Shown in pieces: positions 16,655 through 25,132 of a stretch of DNA of 64,000 nt; the stretch's first letter is position 1; each line of letters starts with the position of its first letter. The position numbers and the translations under genes are program-made. Origin of the DNA: Dolichospermum planctonicum (lineage in GTDB: Bacteria > Cyanobacteriota > Cyanobacteriia > Cyanobacteriales > Nostocaceae); assembly GCF_005402965.1 (NCBI RefSeq), contig NZ_BJCF01000016.1, positions 21,244 through 85,243 on the forward strand, written 5' to 3'. The notes beneath the pieces are model-generated. The model searched no databases. It saw nothing but the letters and a program-made list of their open reading frames with translations, and was not told the DNA's origin.

Positions 16655-16867
16655 TTACTTTGCAGAATCGGAGTAATATTTGCTTTCAGCGGGTAAGGAC
16701 TTAATATAAAAGCCCTTAAACTTTTCTTTCTGGCTAACGCGCATCATAGATGTAGGATAAGTAACAGTCAAGAGAGAAAAAACCCCAACTAAAAGCCAGA
16801 TATATTTGTGTAAATCTCTCCCTGATATCTTTTCTTTGCTAGTATTCTCTGTTGTTTGTGTTTGCAT
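16655..16867 (-). CDS. Small single-pass membrane protein, iron cluster
   Basis: A 70-residue protein with one hydrophobic segment (YIWLLVGVFSLLTVTYP, ~22-38), a polar start (MQTQTTENTSKEKISGRDL) and a basic tail ending SKYYSDSAK. It follows a four-pass membrane gene by 28 bases on the same strand, so it belongs to the same transcript. No family recognised. Confidence 0.65.
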   Translation of the reverse strand: MQTQTTENTSKEKISGRDLHKYIWLLVGVFSLLTVTYPTSMMRVSQKEKFKGFYIKSLPAESKYYSDSAK

Positions 16868-16895
16868 AATTCAGTCCTTTGATTTTTTGCTTGAT

Positions 16896-17375
16896 TTAGG
16901 TTAATGGTAAATAGGGAAAAAGAGGATGCCAACTCATTGCTGTAGCAGCAACCATTAAGGCAAACAGCCAAAAAAATATCGTTCTCGATTTAATCTTTTT
17001 GTTGTTCCAAAGTAGGGAAAGAATAGCCCAACTCACCAACCAACTAATAAGTAAGATTGTTTCTTTCCCAGAATAACTGCCAATATTACCCCACATTTTA
17101 CTGGGGTTATGGCTGCCTGGTATCCAACTTCCCAATGACCAAATCATTTTCTCTATGTTTTTATTAGTATCAGAAAAATGATGTGCCACCATCATTGTAA
17201 AACATCCAATTGCTGCACTAATTAAAGCTGCCGCTGCCGGTCCAGAAACCGTTGGTGGATGATTTGAACCTGCTGCTAAAAATCGGGGAAATTGTTTACA
17301 TGACTGCCAAAATCTACCATATATAGGTTTTGGTTCTGGTGCGATTTCAGAAAATTGAGATTGTTTATTCATCAA
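16896..17375 (-). CDS. Predicted multi-pass membrane protein, iron cluster
   Basis: A 159-residue protein with a proline-rich start, then three or four hydrophobic segments (around residues 45-65, 103-118 and 132-150). Histidines near membrane ends (MMVAHHFSD, WHPLFPYLP) could bind metal or haem, but no family is recognised. Thirty-one bases separate it from the upstream 219-residue membrane gene. Gene order suggests a membrane complex working with the multicopper oxidase and FTR1; this is inference. Confidence 0.65.
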   Translation of the reverse strand: MMNKQSQFSEIAPEPKPIYGRFWQSCKQFPRFLAAGSNHPPTVSGPAAAALISAAIGCFTMMVAHHFSDTNKNIEKMIWSLGSWIPGSHNPSKMWGNIGSYSGKETILLISWLVSWAILSLLWNNKKIKSRTIFFWLFALMVAATAMSWHPLFPYLPLT

Positions 17376-17406
17376 ATAATCCTCAAGAATTTAATTACAA
17401 AGCTAA

Positions 17407-18066
17407 TTACAAAGCGTGAATTTTAGCGACACCAATTCCAGTTACTAAACCACCCATGGCAAAAAACATCATGGCTATTAAAGCCACACAAGTAGCTGTG
17501 AGAACGGGACGGTTTTGTTTTTCTAAAATTGAGTCGCCATATTGCCATAAAATCCAGCTACAAGCTACCCCTAATGGCAAGGTAAATAAAACGCTAAATT
17601 CGTGGTATTCCATAAGTACATATTGGACTAAAGGGGAGTTTTCTTTTAGCCAAGCTCTTGCACCACCAAATTCTATTCCAGCCCGATAACGCATATATGC
17701 TAAATTGCCTGTAGCGATACCCAAAAATGCAATTACACTAGACCAAAATGTTAGGGTACGCATCTGCGGTAATATCTTACTTGCACCTCGTAGCAAGGGA
17801 AAGGCTAAATGTCCTGTATACACAGCAACAACTGTTGCCAGCAATGCTCCTACGCCGTGAATTGTGCCTATGGAACGCTGCCAAGGGCTGGGATGTAAAA
17901 GATTAAAAAATGGCAAAAATAGAAACATTCCTGCTGATAAAATACTCAATCCATACACAGTAACTTTGGCGATATCTAGCTGTTTGGGAAAGGTTTCTGA
18001 AGTTGAATTAATGCCTGAGTCTAACACTATCAATGCTCCTGTAATGATGTGATCAAAAATCCTCAT
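17407..18066 (-). CDS. Five-pass membrane protein with paired histidines, iron cluster
   Basis: A 219-residue protein with about five transmembrane helices. Histidines occur in or next to helices: GTIHGVGALL and YTGHLAF in the second, EYHEFSVLF before the fourth, and HxxL at the end. That pattern is compatible with a haem-binding b-type or DUF2231-like membrane protein, and would suit electron transfer to or from the oxidase encoded upstream. No firm family. It is the first gene of a tight three-gene leftward set (17407, 16896, 16655). Confidence 0.6.
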   Translation of the reverse strand: MRIFDHIITGALIVLDSGINSTSETFPKQLDIAKVTVYGLSILSAGMFLFLPFFNLLHPSPWQRSIGTIHGVGALLATVVAVYTGHLAFPLLRGASKILPQMRTLTFWSSVIAFLGIATGNLAYMRYRAGIEFGGARAWLKENSPLVQYVLMEYHEFSVLFTLPLGVACSWILWQYGDSILEKQNRPVLTATCVALIAMMFFAMGGLVTGIGVAKIHAL

Positions 18067-18457
18067 TCAATTACCAAAATCTCTATTTCACCTATAACTG
18101 CTAAATTTACCCCAAATAACTCCTAAGTTTGGGAATTTTTTTAGCAGAATTAACTTTGTCTGATGTGCTATTAATTTGATAATCGGATGATATTTTTGTG
18201 ATTATTAAATCATACATTCTTTTAGCAAAAAAGAATTTTTTTTATTTTTTTATTTTTTATATTTTCCTTTATTTATGATAATTATTACTTATATATGAAG
18301 CTAATAAATTTGTCAGAATATGAAAATTTATAGAACTATAATAGAACTATATTTGATCTGGGAACGGGTTTTTAGATAAAAACTTGATTCCATAAATATT
18401 TTAGTCTCAATATATTTTCAAAATATAAAATTCCTAACTTTTTCAATACTCAAAGTT
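18067..18457. other. AT-rich intergenic region upstream of the three-gene membrane set
   Basis: About 390 bases with long T/A tracts (18238-18275) and a candidate Fur-like site at 18276-18290. No coding sequence seen. Probably carries the promoter for 18066 and the 3' end of the oxidase transcript. Confidence 0.55.
18276..18290. promoter_or_regulatory. Candidate Fur-type box
   Basis: TGATAAT-T-ATTACTT resembles the 7-1-7 Fur consensus TGATAAT-N-ATTATCA, with the right half matching at four of seven positions. About 210 bases before the start of the five-pass membrane gene. AT-rich surroundings make a chance match plausible. Confidence 0.3.
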
Positions 18458-19462
18458 TTAGGAGTCTTTTTCTGAAATTACTGCAAATTGTCCCATACAA
18501 CCGCTTTCAGCGATCGCATCTTGGTGAGGATGAAACATATACTTACCTGGATACTTAAAAGCAAATTCTAAAATATGTCTTTCTGCTACACCCATGGTTA
18601 AAACATCCGTTTTTACACTGGGATTCATTGTCATTCCCGAAGGATAAACATCGAAGAAATTAGCGTGAAGATGAAACGTTACAGCGGGGTCAAATTCAAT
18701 AATATTCAAAACATAGGCACGAATTAACTGATTTTGATAAATTTGAATAGGATGGTGCATATAATGATGTGGCACGCCATTAAAAGCATAATACTCATTG
18801 CGGTTATCATCATTTACATCATAGCCAGACATGATTAAAACAATTTCGTCAGCAGGGGGACGGGGTTTAGGAGGATCAATAATAAACATTCCATACAATC
18901 CCTTGGCAACGTGACGAGTAACCGGAGCGACATGACAGTGATATAAATGAACGCCATAGGGTTCGGCATCAAATTCATATATAGTTGCTTTACCATTACC
19001 TATGGGTTTAATACCATCCATTTCAGCGGGATGAACTCCATGAAAGTGCAAAGAATGGGAATGTCCAGCATTATTGAGAAAAAGTATTCTTATTTTTTCT
19101 CCTTCCTTAGCCCGGAGTGTGGGGCCAGGAATGCGCCCATTTAAATCCCAAATGTTATAGGAGACAGCGCTATTCAGCTGAATGGTGGAAGTACCAGCAA
19201 TTAAGCGAAATTCCCGGACTGTGCGCCCATTTTCCTGTTTAATTGTCCCATAATCAAAATCTCGTAACACCTGCATGGGGTTAGTAGCACCATTAGAAGC
19301 TGTTATTTTCATGGGTGGTATTTTGACACTGGCATAATTTTTGCTGTTTAACATTTGCCAAATTGTCCCTGTCGTGATCATGAATGCACCGGAAAGTCCC
19401 AGTTGTAGCAGTTGACGACGATGCCAAATTTTATCTTTACTCTCAGTAAAGTTGTCAGACAT
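18458..19462 (-). CDS. Two-domain multicopper oxidase (putative ferroxidase)
   Basis: About 334 residues from the ATG at 19462; an earlier in-frame start is possible. A twin-arginine-like leader (WHRRQLLQLGLSG) indicates export. Copper ligands appear in order: HSLHFHG, then YHCH followed by VTRHVAKGLYGM (a type 1 copper set like nitrite reductase domain 1), then FHLHANFFDVYP, and HPHQDAIAESGCMG at the end. This is the plan of two-domain multicopper oxidases and copper nitrite reductases. Being beside FTR1 and a ferritin-like gene, ferrous iron oxidation is the favoured role; nitrite reductase or laccase activity is the alternative. Confidence 0.82.
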   Translation of the reverse strand: MSDNFTESKDKIWHRRQLLQLGLSGAFMITTGTIWQMLNSKNYASVKIPPMKITASNGATNPMQVLRDFDYGTIKQENGRTVREFRLIAGTSTIQLNSAVSYNIWDLNGRIPGPTLRAKEGEKIRILFLNNAGHSHSLHFHGVHPAEMDGIKPIGNGKATIYEFDAEPYGVHLYHCHVAPVTRHVAKGLYGMFIIDPPKPRPPADEIVLIMSGYDVNDDNRNEYYAFNGVPHHYMHHPIQIYQNQLIRAYVLNIIEFDPAVTFHLHANFFDVYPSGMTMNPSVKTDVLTMGVAERHILEFAFKYPGKYMFHPHQDAIAESGCMGQFAVISEKDS

Positions 19463-19595
19463 AAGACTAATAGGGGTATGCAGGTACGGTAAATTGCAAA
19501 TAATTTGCAATTAGCTTTATATATATTAAAGGAATCAGGAATTATTGTCAATAACTTGGAAAAATAATTTTCAGGACTATTTATGATATATTGGT

Positions 19596-19869
19596 TCATT
19601 TACCGCTGACTAGAGAACAAATGGCACTTGCACCCTAGTACATTGGGGATTACAGCGGATACAATGGCGACTGTGGGAAACTTTGAGCAAATTTAGCGGT
19701 TGAGGTCAAGGATAGCACTACAGGGGCAGCTATTAAAGATGTAAGATTGCGAGTAAAAGCGATCGCTTTGGAAGATAATTTAACAGTATTTAGACAAGAG
19801 GTAGCATCTGGAAAACTACAATTTCTAAATCAGGAAAATCTAAAGGAGATATGTTTTGATGTTCTGTGA
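19596..19869 (+). pseudogene. Possible degraded coding remnant
   Basis: The + strand reads like protein in pieces: PLTREQMALAP, then (frame change) TLGITADTMATVGNFEQI, then (frame change) LAVEVKDSTTGAAIKDVRLR and onwards to VFRQEVASGKLQF. Stops and shifts break it, and its end overlaps the Uma2 gene on the other strand. The parent family was not recognised. Confidence 0.3.
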
Positions 19870-20365
19870 TAATTTCTCGATTTTGATAACCTTCTGCTGT
19901 GGGATTTCTAAATACAATTAACTCGCGTTTCACTACATCTAATACCCAATAATCCTTAATTCCTGCTTGAGAATAAGCTTTAGCTTTGATTTCTGTATCT
20001 AGTTTTAAACTACTATCTGCAACTTCGATAATTAAATAAATTTCTGCTGGAGTAGGATGATGATCTGCATAGTCTAGGGGATCTATTTTCACTACAGCAA
20101 TATCTGGTTCTGGTTCAGACCTTTCATTTAATTTTACAGGGTCTTGAATAGCTATGCAAGCTTTATGACCAATTCTATTTTCCAACAACTTATATGTTCT
20201 TCCCACTGCTGAACGGTGGGCTGTTCCTTTAGCAATCATCCAGATTATTTTCCCCTCTAATAATTCTACCCGTTCACTTGGTTCAAATATTCCTGCTTCA
20301 GCCATTCTGTGGTATTCATCAACAGTCCACAGCCGTAATTGTAAGGGTGATTCTGTGGTTTGCAT
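19790..20365 (-). CDS. Uma2-family (DUF820) putative endonuclease
   Basis: A 191-residue protein of the Uma2 group, very abundant in cyanobacteria, with a PD-(D/E)XK nuclease fold. Visible hallmarks: WTVDEYHRMAEAGIF, SERVELLEGKIIWM, PEPDIAVVK (acidic residue), EIYLIIEVADSSLKLD and the strand GIKDYWVLDVVKRELIVF. True cellular role is not known. It lies at the left end of a leftward group of nuclease-fold genes. Confidence 0.85.
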   Translation of the reverse strand: MQTTESPLQLRLWTVDEYHRMAEAGIFEPSERVELLEGKIIWMIAKGTAHRSAVGRTYKLLENRIGHKACIAIQDPVKLNERSEPEPDIAVVKIDPLDYADHHPTPAEIYLIIEVADSSLKLDTEIKAKAYSQAGIKDYWVLDVVKRELIVFRNPTAEGYQNREIITEHQNISPLDFPDLEIVVFQMLPLV

Positions 20366-20419
20366 AGTTAATTAAGGTGAATATTTATTCACTATTATAT
20401 GATATTTTATTTGTCTGAA

Positions 20420-20456
20420 TCAGGATTTACAGGATTTCAGGATTTACAGGATTTTT
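20420..20456. repeat. AGGATTT-containing tandem repeat
   Basis: Repeated CAGGATTTACAGGATTT units; a reversed related stretch (CATCCTGTAAATCC) occurs at 21722-21740, so the same repeat flanks the nuclease-TPR gene on both sides. Confidence 0.65.
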
Positions 20457-20502
20457 TATGAGATAATATAAACAAAGACTTAAACCTGATTCTCACAGCT
20501 AT

Positions 20503-21570
20503 TTAATCTATCTTTACTAGTTGAGCGATGGTTGGATCAAGTATCTTTTGACCTCGTTCATTGAACCTAATTGCTAAAGATACTTTGTTTCCTAATCCAA
20601 AAACATGAGTTATTTGACCAGTACCAAATGTTTTGTGCATTACATGATCACCTACATTCCAGAGTTGCTGTAATTGTTTGTGAGATTTATTATTCTCTTG
20701 CAGTTCAAGTTCTCTAATTCTATCCAGAGCATATTTATAAAACTTCTGATCACCTTGTCTATAAGATAAATCAGCAGCTTGTTTAACATCCTCAATTGCA
20801 CCTTGGTTATCTCCCAAAAAATATCGTGCTTGTCCCCGGTTTTTGTAAATAACAGCATCATTAGGATTTATTAGTAAGGCTTGATTATAATGAAAAACAG
20901 CACCTTCATAATCTTTTTTATCAAGACATTCATCGCCTAAACTGATATATTTATCAGAATCGTAAGATACTAAACTATCTAAATAACCACGCAAACCACC
21001 AGAATAAAGTAATTCATCTATTCCTACTATAGCTTCATTAAAAGCAGATTTAATTATATTGGTTGGTAAAAAACCAACCATAATCAAACGATAGTCTTTT
21101 TCCATTTCACTAAATTCTTCTTGACATAAAATACAAACTAAAACAGCATTTTTTTCAATTTCTTCTCGGCTAATTGACCATTTAATTGTGTCAAAATTCC
21201 CATAACGGGCTTTAACCTGAATACCAATTGATGAATCAGACGTTAAGGTAAAATCAATTTTTCCATCTCCACCAATGCGTTTTTCATAATCAACCTCAGT
21301 TACAAAATCACCTAAACGGATTTTAACAACTTCCTCACCCAGCTTTCCCTTCATATTGTTGATAAAGACATCACGAATAGGATTTGAAGAAGTGCGTCTA
21401 TATTTTTCAGCCATATCCCAGCAAAAATCCCGTAATTGCTGTAACTTCTCTCCAGAGATAACCGTCAACTCACTATGCTGGCCTTCCTTCTCACAATGGA
21501 GTAAGTCACCAGATTTCAGTCTTTGAATAAAATCAGTCTGCTGTGCTTTGAGTATAGTTGTCCAGTCCAT
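20503..21570 (-). CDS. Nuclease-fold / TPR / PcrA-type Tudor fusion protein
   Basis: A 355-residue three-part protein. Residues ~60-160 look like a PD-(D/E)XK nuclease of the DUF4365 type: GKLGEEVVKIRLGDF (E79/E80), GDGKIDFTL (D106) and IGIQVKAR (Q118-x-K120). Residues ~205-280 hold two TPR units (GDECLDKKDYEGAVFHYNQA; NRGQARYFLGDNQGAIEDV). Residues ~300-355 (WNVGDHVMHKTFGTGQITHV) resemble the C-terminal Tudor-like domain of UvrD/PcrA helicases, which contacts RNA polymerase. The combination suggests a targeted nuclease, perhaps defensive. Function is inference; domain reading is by eye. Confidence 0.7.
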   Translation of the reverse strand: MDWTTILKAQQTDFIQRLKSGDLLHCEKEGQHSELTVISGEKLQQLRDFCWDMAEKYRRTSSNPIRDVFINNMKGKLGEEVVKIRLGDFVTEVDYEKRIGGDGKIDFTLTSDSSIGIQVKARYGNFDTIKWSISREEIEKNAVLVCILCQEEFSEMEKDYRLIMVGFLPTNIIKSAFNEAIVGIDELLYSGGLRGYLDSLVSYDSDKYISLGDECLDKKDYEGAVFHYNQALLINPNDAVIYKNRGQARYFLGDNQGAIEDVKQAADLSYRQGDQKFYKYALDRIRELELQENNKSHKQLQQLWNVGDHVMHKTFGTGQITHVFGLGNKVSLAIRFNERGQKILDPTIAQLVKID

Positions 21571-21753
21571 TTGTCAAAACTCACCTTTATCTGGCAAAAA
21601 GTATTTATTCTATTATTCCCTATTAAGCAACAAAAAGCACTAATCTAGATCACATTGCAGTTTTTTGAGTCCAACCGAAAAGTATTGAATCCTCAAACCC
21701 TAAAAACGCAACTCAAGCAAACATCCTGTAAATCCTTAAATCCTGGATATCCT

Positions 21754-21780
21754 GATATGGCTACGCCACGCTTCGCTATC
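21754..21780. repeat. Dispersed palindromic element, copy 2
   Basis: Inverse-orientation partner of 11054-11081, located between the xisI-like and nuclease-TPR genes. Confidence 0.7.
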
Positions 21781-21797
21781 AGACAATTGAGATTTAA

Positions 21798-22130
21798 TTA
21801 ACTAACAGCAAAATCTGTATATTTGCGGACTGAAGGCAATTGAAAACCTAAAACAATATCTTCTTTTGGTACACCTAATTCAACCAATTCATTAGCAATT
21901 CCCACCTCTGTACCATCCTGCTGAATCCAGATTTTATCATCAATAATATCTAGATGTAAAACAGGTCCATAAATACGAGTTTGATCACGCCAACCTAGAT
22001 AAATTAATTGATAATGGTTATTTTCAAGATCAAAAATTGTCTGTGCTTGAATGCGTTTATCCCAAACCATACTAGCGTGTTGTTTCAGTAAGTTCTGAAT
22101 ATATTGCCGATATTCTTCTAATTTTGCCAT
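21798..22130 (-). CDS. xisI: XisI-like protein
   Basis: A 110-residue protein matching the fdxN-element excision controlling factor XisI: YRQYIQNLLKQHA, GWRDQTRIYGPVLHLDI, KIWIQQDGTEVGIA and GVPKEDIVLGF are typical. In Anabaena, XisH and XisI assist the XisF recombinase in excising the fdxN element during heterocyst differentiation; many cyanobacteria carry extra XisHI copies without an element. It overlaps the XisH gene by 13 bases, so the two are coupled. No XisF-type recombinase is in the window. Confidence 0.9.
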   Translation of the reverse strand: MAKLEEYRQYIQNLLKQHASMVWDKRIQAQTIFDLENNHYQLIYLGWRDQTRIYGPVLHLDIIDDKIWIQQDGTEVGIANELVELGVPKEDIVLGFQLPSVRKYTDFAVS

Positions 22131-22567
22131 TCTGCTATTACCTCTTTTTCAATATTATAAACTACTAAATAAAGTTGATTCATTTTAATCACTGCTTGAA
22201 TAAAAGGCAGTATAAAAAATTCATTGTAAACAGTAATAGGAACTGCTAAATATAATGTCCGTTCTGGTTCTTGTTCTTGTAAAGCAAGACGATAAATTAT
22301 AAATTGTCCTAATGCAGCATAAAGTTCTGTAATTTTTGAAGGATTAAGAAAACTTTTGATTTCTATAGCTATTTTTTGTCCTTCTTTTTCGGCTGCAATA
22401 ACTTTTTCTGCTCCTAAATCAATATATAATTCTAATGTTCCCGCTTGCAATGGATAAGGATCATGACTGATGAACCAGCCCTCTTTTTCTAGTGCTGTTT
22501 TGACAATGTTATGAAAAGCATCTTTAGCTAATCTCTTGCAGCGGATAGAAATCTGAGAAGATGTCAT
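22118..22567 (-). CDS. xisH: XisH-like protein
   Basis: A 149-residue protein with a PD-(D/E)XK-type core: YIDLGAEKVIAAEKEGQKIA (Asp50, Glu54) and IEIKSFL (Glu69-x-Lys71), preceded by DAFHNIVKTALEKEGW and followed by ELYAALGQFIIYRLAL. This is the XisH pattern. Its partner XisI overlaps downstream. With a nuclease-like active site and an obligate partner, a recombination-directing or toxin-like role is conceivable; the former is established for fdxN excision, the latter is speculation. Confidence 0.9.
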   Translation of the reverse strand: MTSSQISIRCKRLAKDAFHNIVKTALEKEGWFISHDPYPLQAGTLELYIDLGAEKVIAAEKEGQKIAIEIKSFLNPSKITELYAALGQFIIYRLALQEQEPERTLYLAVPITVYNEFFILPFIQAVIKMNQLYLVVYNIEKEVIAEWQN

Positions 22568-22767
22568 AAATATTTATAAATGTTAATAATTCACAAAATA
22601 AATATATAATTTGACGTATTTTTTATTACAAAAATTCTCTAAATAAAATCCCAAAACATCTACCAATAGGGTATTCTCAAGACAGATAAATTTTAGTTTG
22701 CTATTAATTTTGTTAATTGTTACATAGCTGAAATTAGTGTAAAGAAAACACAAAAGTAGGACTTTTC

Positions 22768-23691
22768 ATGCACATACCTGATGGATTTGTTTCTGTACCA
22801 GTTGCCGCAGTCACCAGTTTAGCCAGTGCGGCGGCTTTATTTGTAGCTTTTGATCGATCGCAAACAGCTTTTGGTATTCGTCGCGCCCCCATATTAGGTT
22901 TAACCACAGCCTTTATTTTCGCCGCCCAAATGGTTAATTTTCCCGTAGCGGGGGGGACTAGCGGCCACCTATTGGGAGGGGCTTTAGCAGCGATTATCTT
23001 GGGTAGTCCTTGGGCGGGAATGTTATGTATTGCGACGGTTTTGATCATTCAAGCCGTGTTATTTGCCGATGGTGGAATTACTGCCTTGGGAGCAAATATT
23101 TTTAACATGGGAGTCATCGGCGTGTGGGTAGCTTGGGGATTAACCCAAACTTTGCAAAGACTCTTTGGCGGTTTTCAAAGACTTTTACCCCTAGCGGCGG
23201 GAATAGCAGCGGGAGTTAGCGTAGTTGTTGCCGCTATAGCTTGTGCTATTGAATTAGCCCTTTCGGGGACAGCACCAGCCAACCTAGTGTTACCCACGAT
23301 GACAGGTATACATATTTTGATCGGTGTTGGGGAAGGGGCGATTACCGGAGGTGTTCTAAATTACCTATCTACAACTCGTCCAGATTTATTACCAGGTGAA
23401 GAACAGAAAATTAGAGGTTGGTTAGTTCCCGTTGTCAGTATTTTACTGATTTCAGGTGTATTATCCCTATGCGCTTCGGCTTGGCCTGATGGTTTGGAAA
23501 AGGTAGCAGAAAACTTAGGATTTATTGATTTAGCGGAAAACGTGCGGGTAATTGTGCCGACACCTTTAGCTGATTACAATATTCAGGGTTTGGGGAAAAT
23601 TGGCACTAGTATTACCGGGTTGGTAGGTGCTACAGCTTGCTTTGCTGTGGCTTTTGGCATTGCCAAAATTATCAGACCGAAAAATGCTTAA
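22768..23691 (+). CDS. cbiM: ECF transporter substrate-capture component CbiM/NikM (with CbiN-like C-terminus)
   Basis: A 307-residue membrane protein beginning MHIPDGF, the N-terminal metal-binding motif of CbiM and NikM that grips cobalt or nickel once the first methionine precedes His2. AGGTSGHLLGGALAA and FADGGITALGANIFNMG are family blocks. The C-terminal part contains SAWPDGLEKVAENLGF, the PDGLE segment typical of the small CbiN/NikN partner, so M and N functions are fused. AGGA precedes the start by seven bases. First gene of cbiM-cbiQ-cbiO. Cobalt versus nickel cannot be decided. Confidence 0.9.
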   Translation: MHIPDGFVSVPVAAVTSLASAAALFVAFDRSQTAFGIRRAPILGLTTAFIFAAQMVNFPVAGGTSGHLLGGALAAIILGSPWAGMLCIATVLIIQAVLFADGGITALGANIFNMGVIGVWVAWGLTQTLQRLFGGFQRLLPLAAGIAAGVSVVVAAIACAIELALSGTAPANLVLPTMTGIHILIGVGEGAITGGVLNYLSTTRPDLLPGEEQKIRGWLVPVVSILLISGVLSLCASAWPDGLEKVAENLGFIDLAENVRVIVPTPLADYNIQGLGKIGTSITGLVGATACFAVAFGIAKIIRPKNA

Positions 23692-23697
23692 TTAATT

Positions 23698-24357
23698 ATG
23701 ATGCAAATTTCCTTGCCATTACGCTTGCAATTGTCCCTAATTATCGTAATTGGGGCAGCTTTTTTAAAGTATCATAGTTGGTCTAATTTACTTGTCTATG
23801 GAGCGATCGCTCTTGTGTGGGTTTATTTGTTACAAATACCCCTACCCAAATTAGGCGGTCTACTGGGTGCAGAATTAATTTTTTTATCCTTCGTGGCCTT
23901 ACCATTGGGATGGGAACGAGCTAGTTTTTTGCTTGTGCGTTCCCTAATTTGTTTAATTGTCATGAATGGCTTTTTATTAACCCTACCTCCCCATAGTTTG
24001 GGTATCGCTCTCAAAAGCTTACCGATACCTGCACCATTAAAAGAAAACCTGATTCTCGCTGGACAATACTTAGAAATATTACTCTTAGAAGTGACGCGAA
24101 TGCAGCGCAGCGCCCAACTACGTGGTTTAAATGGTACAGCAGGGTGGCTACGTTATGCTAGTGCTGCCATGATTGGGGCTTTATATCTCCGCACCCTAGA
24201 CAGAGCCGAAAGAGTTTATGCTGCTATGGTAGCCCGTGGATATAACGGAAAATTACCCCTAGATTCCCCCCTCAAACCGAAAGAACGCTTTACCCTATTA
24301 ATAGCTGGGGTGATAGCTACTTGTTTAACCCTAAGTTCCTACCTTACTGTTATTTGA
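23698..24357 (+). CDS. cbiQ: ECF transporter transmembrane component CbiQ
   Basis: A 219-residue membrane protein, the T-component linking CbiM to the ATPase. It has four or five hydrophobic helices and the two conserved arginine-containing coupling motifs: LLEVTRMQRSAQLRG and LDRAERVYAAMVARG, which dock onto the ATPase. It begins seven bases after cbiM ends, so it is in the same operon. Confidence 0.9.
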   Translation: MMQISLPLRLQLSLIIVIGAAFLKYHSWSNLLVYGAIALVWVYLLQIPLPKLGGLLGAELIFLSFVALPLGWERASFLLVRSLICLIVMNGFLLTLPPHSLGIALKSLPIPAPLKENLILAGQYLEILLLEVTRMQRSAQLRGLNGTAGWLRYASAAMIGALYLRTLDRAERVYAAMVARGYNGKLPLDSPLKPKERFTLLIAGVIATCLTLSSYLTVI

Positions 24358-24367
24358 GTGGTGAATC

Positions 24368-25132
24368 TTGACATCATTAACTTCTAATCCCCAAATTTCC
24401 CTTTCGCAACCCCATACTGCTGTTGTTGAAGTCCAAAATCTGGCTTACGCTTATTCACAACAGCACCCCGTATTACAAGAAATTTCCTTTAGCTTACAAA
24501 CAGGCGATCGGGTCGCTTTAATGGGAGCTACTGGTTCAGGTAAAAGCACCTTATTAGAAAACCTGATTGGCTTAAAACATCCCCAAAGCGGCAAAATTTG
24601 GATTAACGGTATACCGATATTGCCAAACACTTTACCGCAAATTAGACAACAAATTGGTTTTAGCTTTCAAGATCCTAATGACCAATTATTTATGCCCACA
24701 ATCCTGGAAGATATCACCTTTGGACCCCTTAACTATGGCATTTCCCCCATAGCTGCAAAGGATAAAGCCCATCAACTATTAGCCGACTTTGGATTAGAAG
24801 CCTACGCCCACCGTTCTGCTCATGAACTTTCTGGAGGACAAAGGCGTTTAGCCGCCTTAGCGGCGATTTTAGCCCTAGATCCTGACATTCTCATCTTAGA
24901 CGAACCCACCAACGGACTAGACCCAGCATGGCGACGACATTTAGCCCAAGTATTATTAAAATTGCCTGTAAAAGTCATGTTAATAGCTTCCCATGATCTC
25001 CAGTGGCTAGGAAGAGTCACCCAACGGGCTTTAGTCTTATCTAATGGTAAAATCCAAATAGATAGCGATATTCAACCACTGTTGCAAGATGGCAAAACCT
25101 TAGATAAACTGGGTTTGCCAGTAGATTGGTAA
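24368..25132 (+). CDS. cbiO: ECF transporter ATPase CbiO
   Basis: A 254-residue ABC ATPase: Walker A GATGSGKST, Q-loop FSFQDPNDQLF, signature LSGGQRRLAALAAI, Walker B DILILDEPTNGLDP and the switch histidine ASHDLQWLG. It drives metal import by the CbiM-CbiQ pair, starting about ten bases after cbiQ. The start codon is a TTG at 24368; no ATG is available upstream in frame. Confidence 0.92.
   Translation: MTSLTSNPQISLSQPHTAVVEVQNLAYAYSQQHPVLQEISFSLQTGDRVALMGATGSGKSTLLENLIGLKHPQSGKIWINGIPILPNTLPQIRQQIGFSFQDPNDQLFMPTILEDITFGPLNYGISPIAAKDKAHQLLADFGLEAYAHRSAHELSGGQRRLAALAAILALDPDILILDEPTNGLDPAWRRHLAQVLLKLPVKVMLIASHDLQWLGRVTQRALVLSNGKIQIDSDIQPLLQDGKTLDKLGLPVDW

Noticed and set aside
22568..22767. 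Cobalamin riboswitch upstream of cbiM
   Set aside because: No B12-box-like core seen; region is AT-rich without the needed helices by eye.
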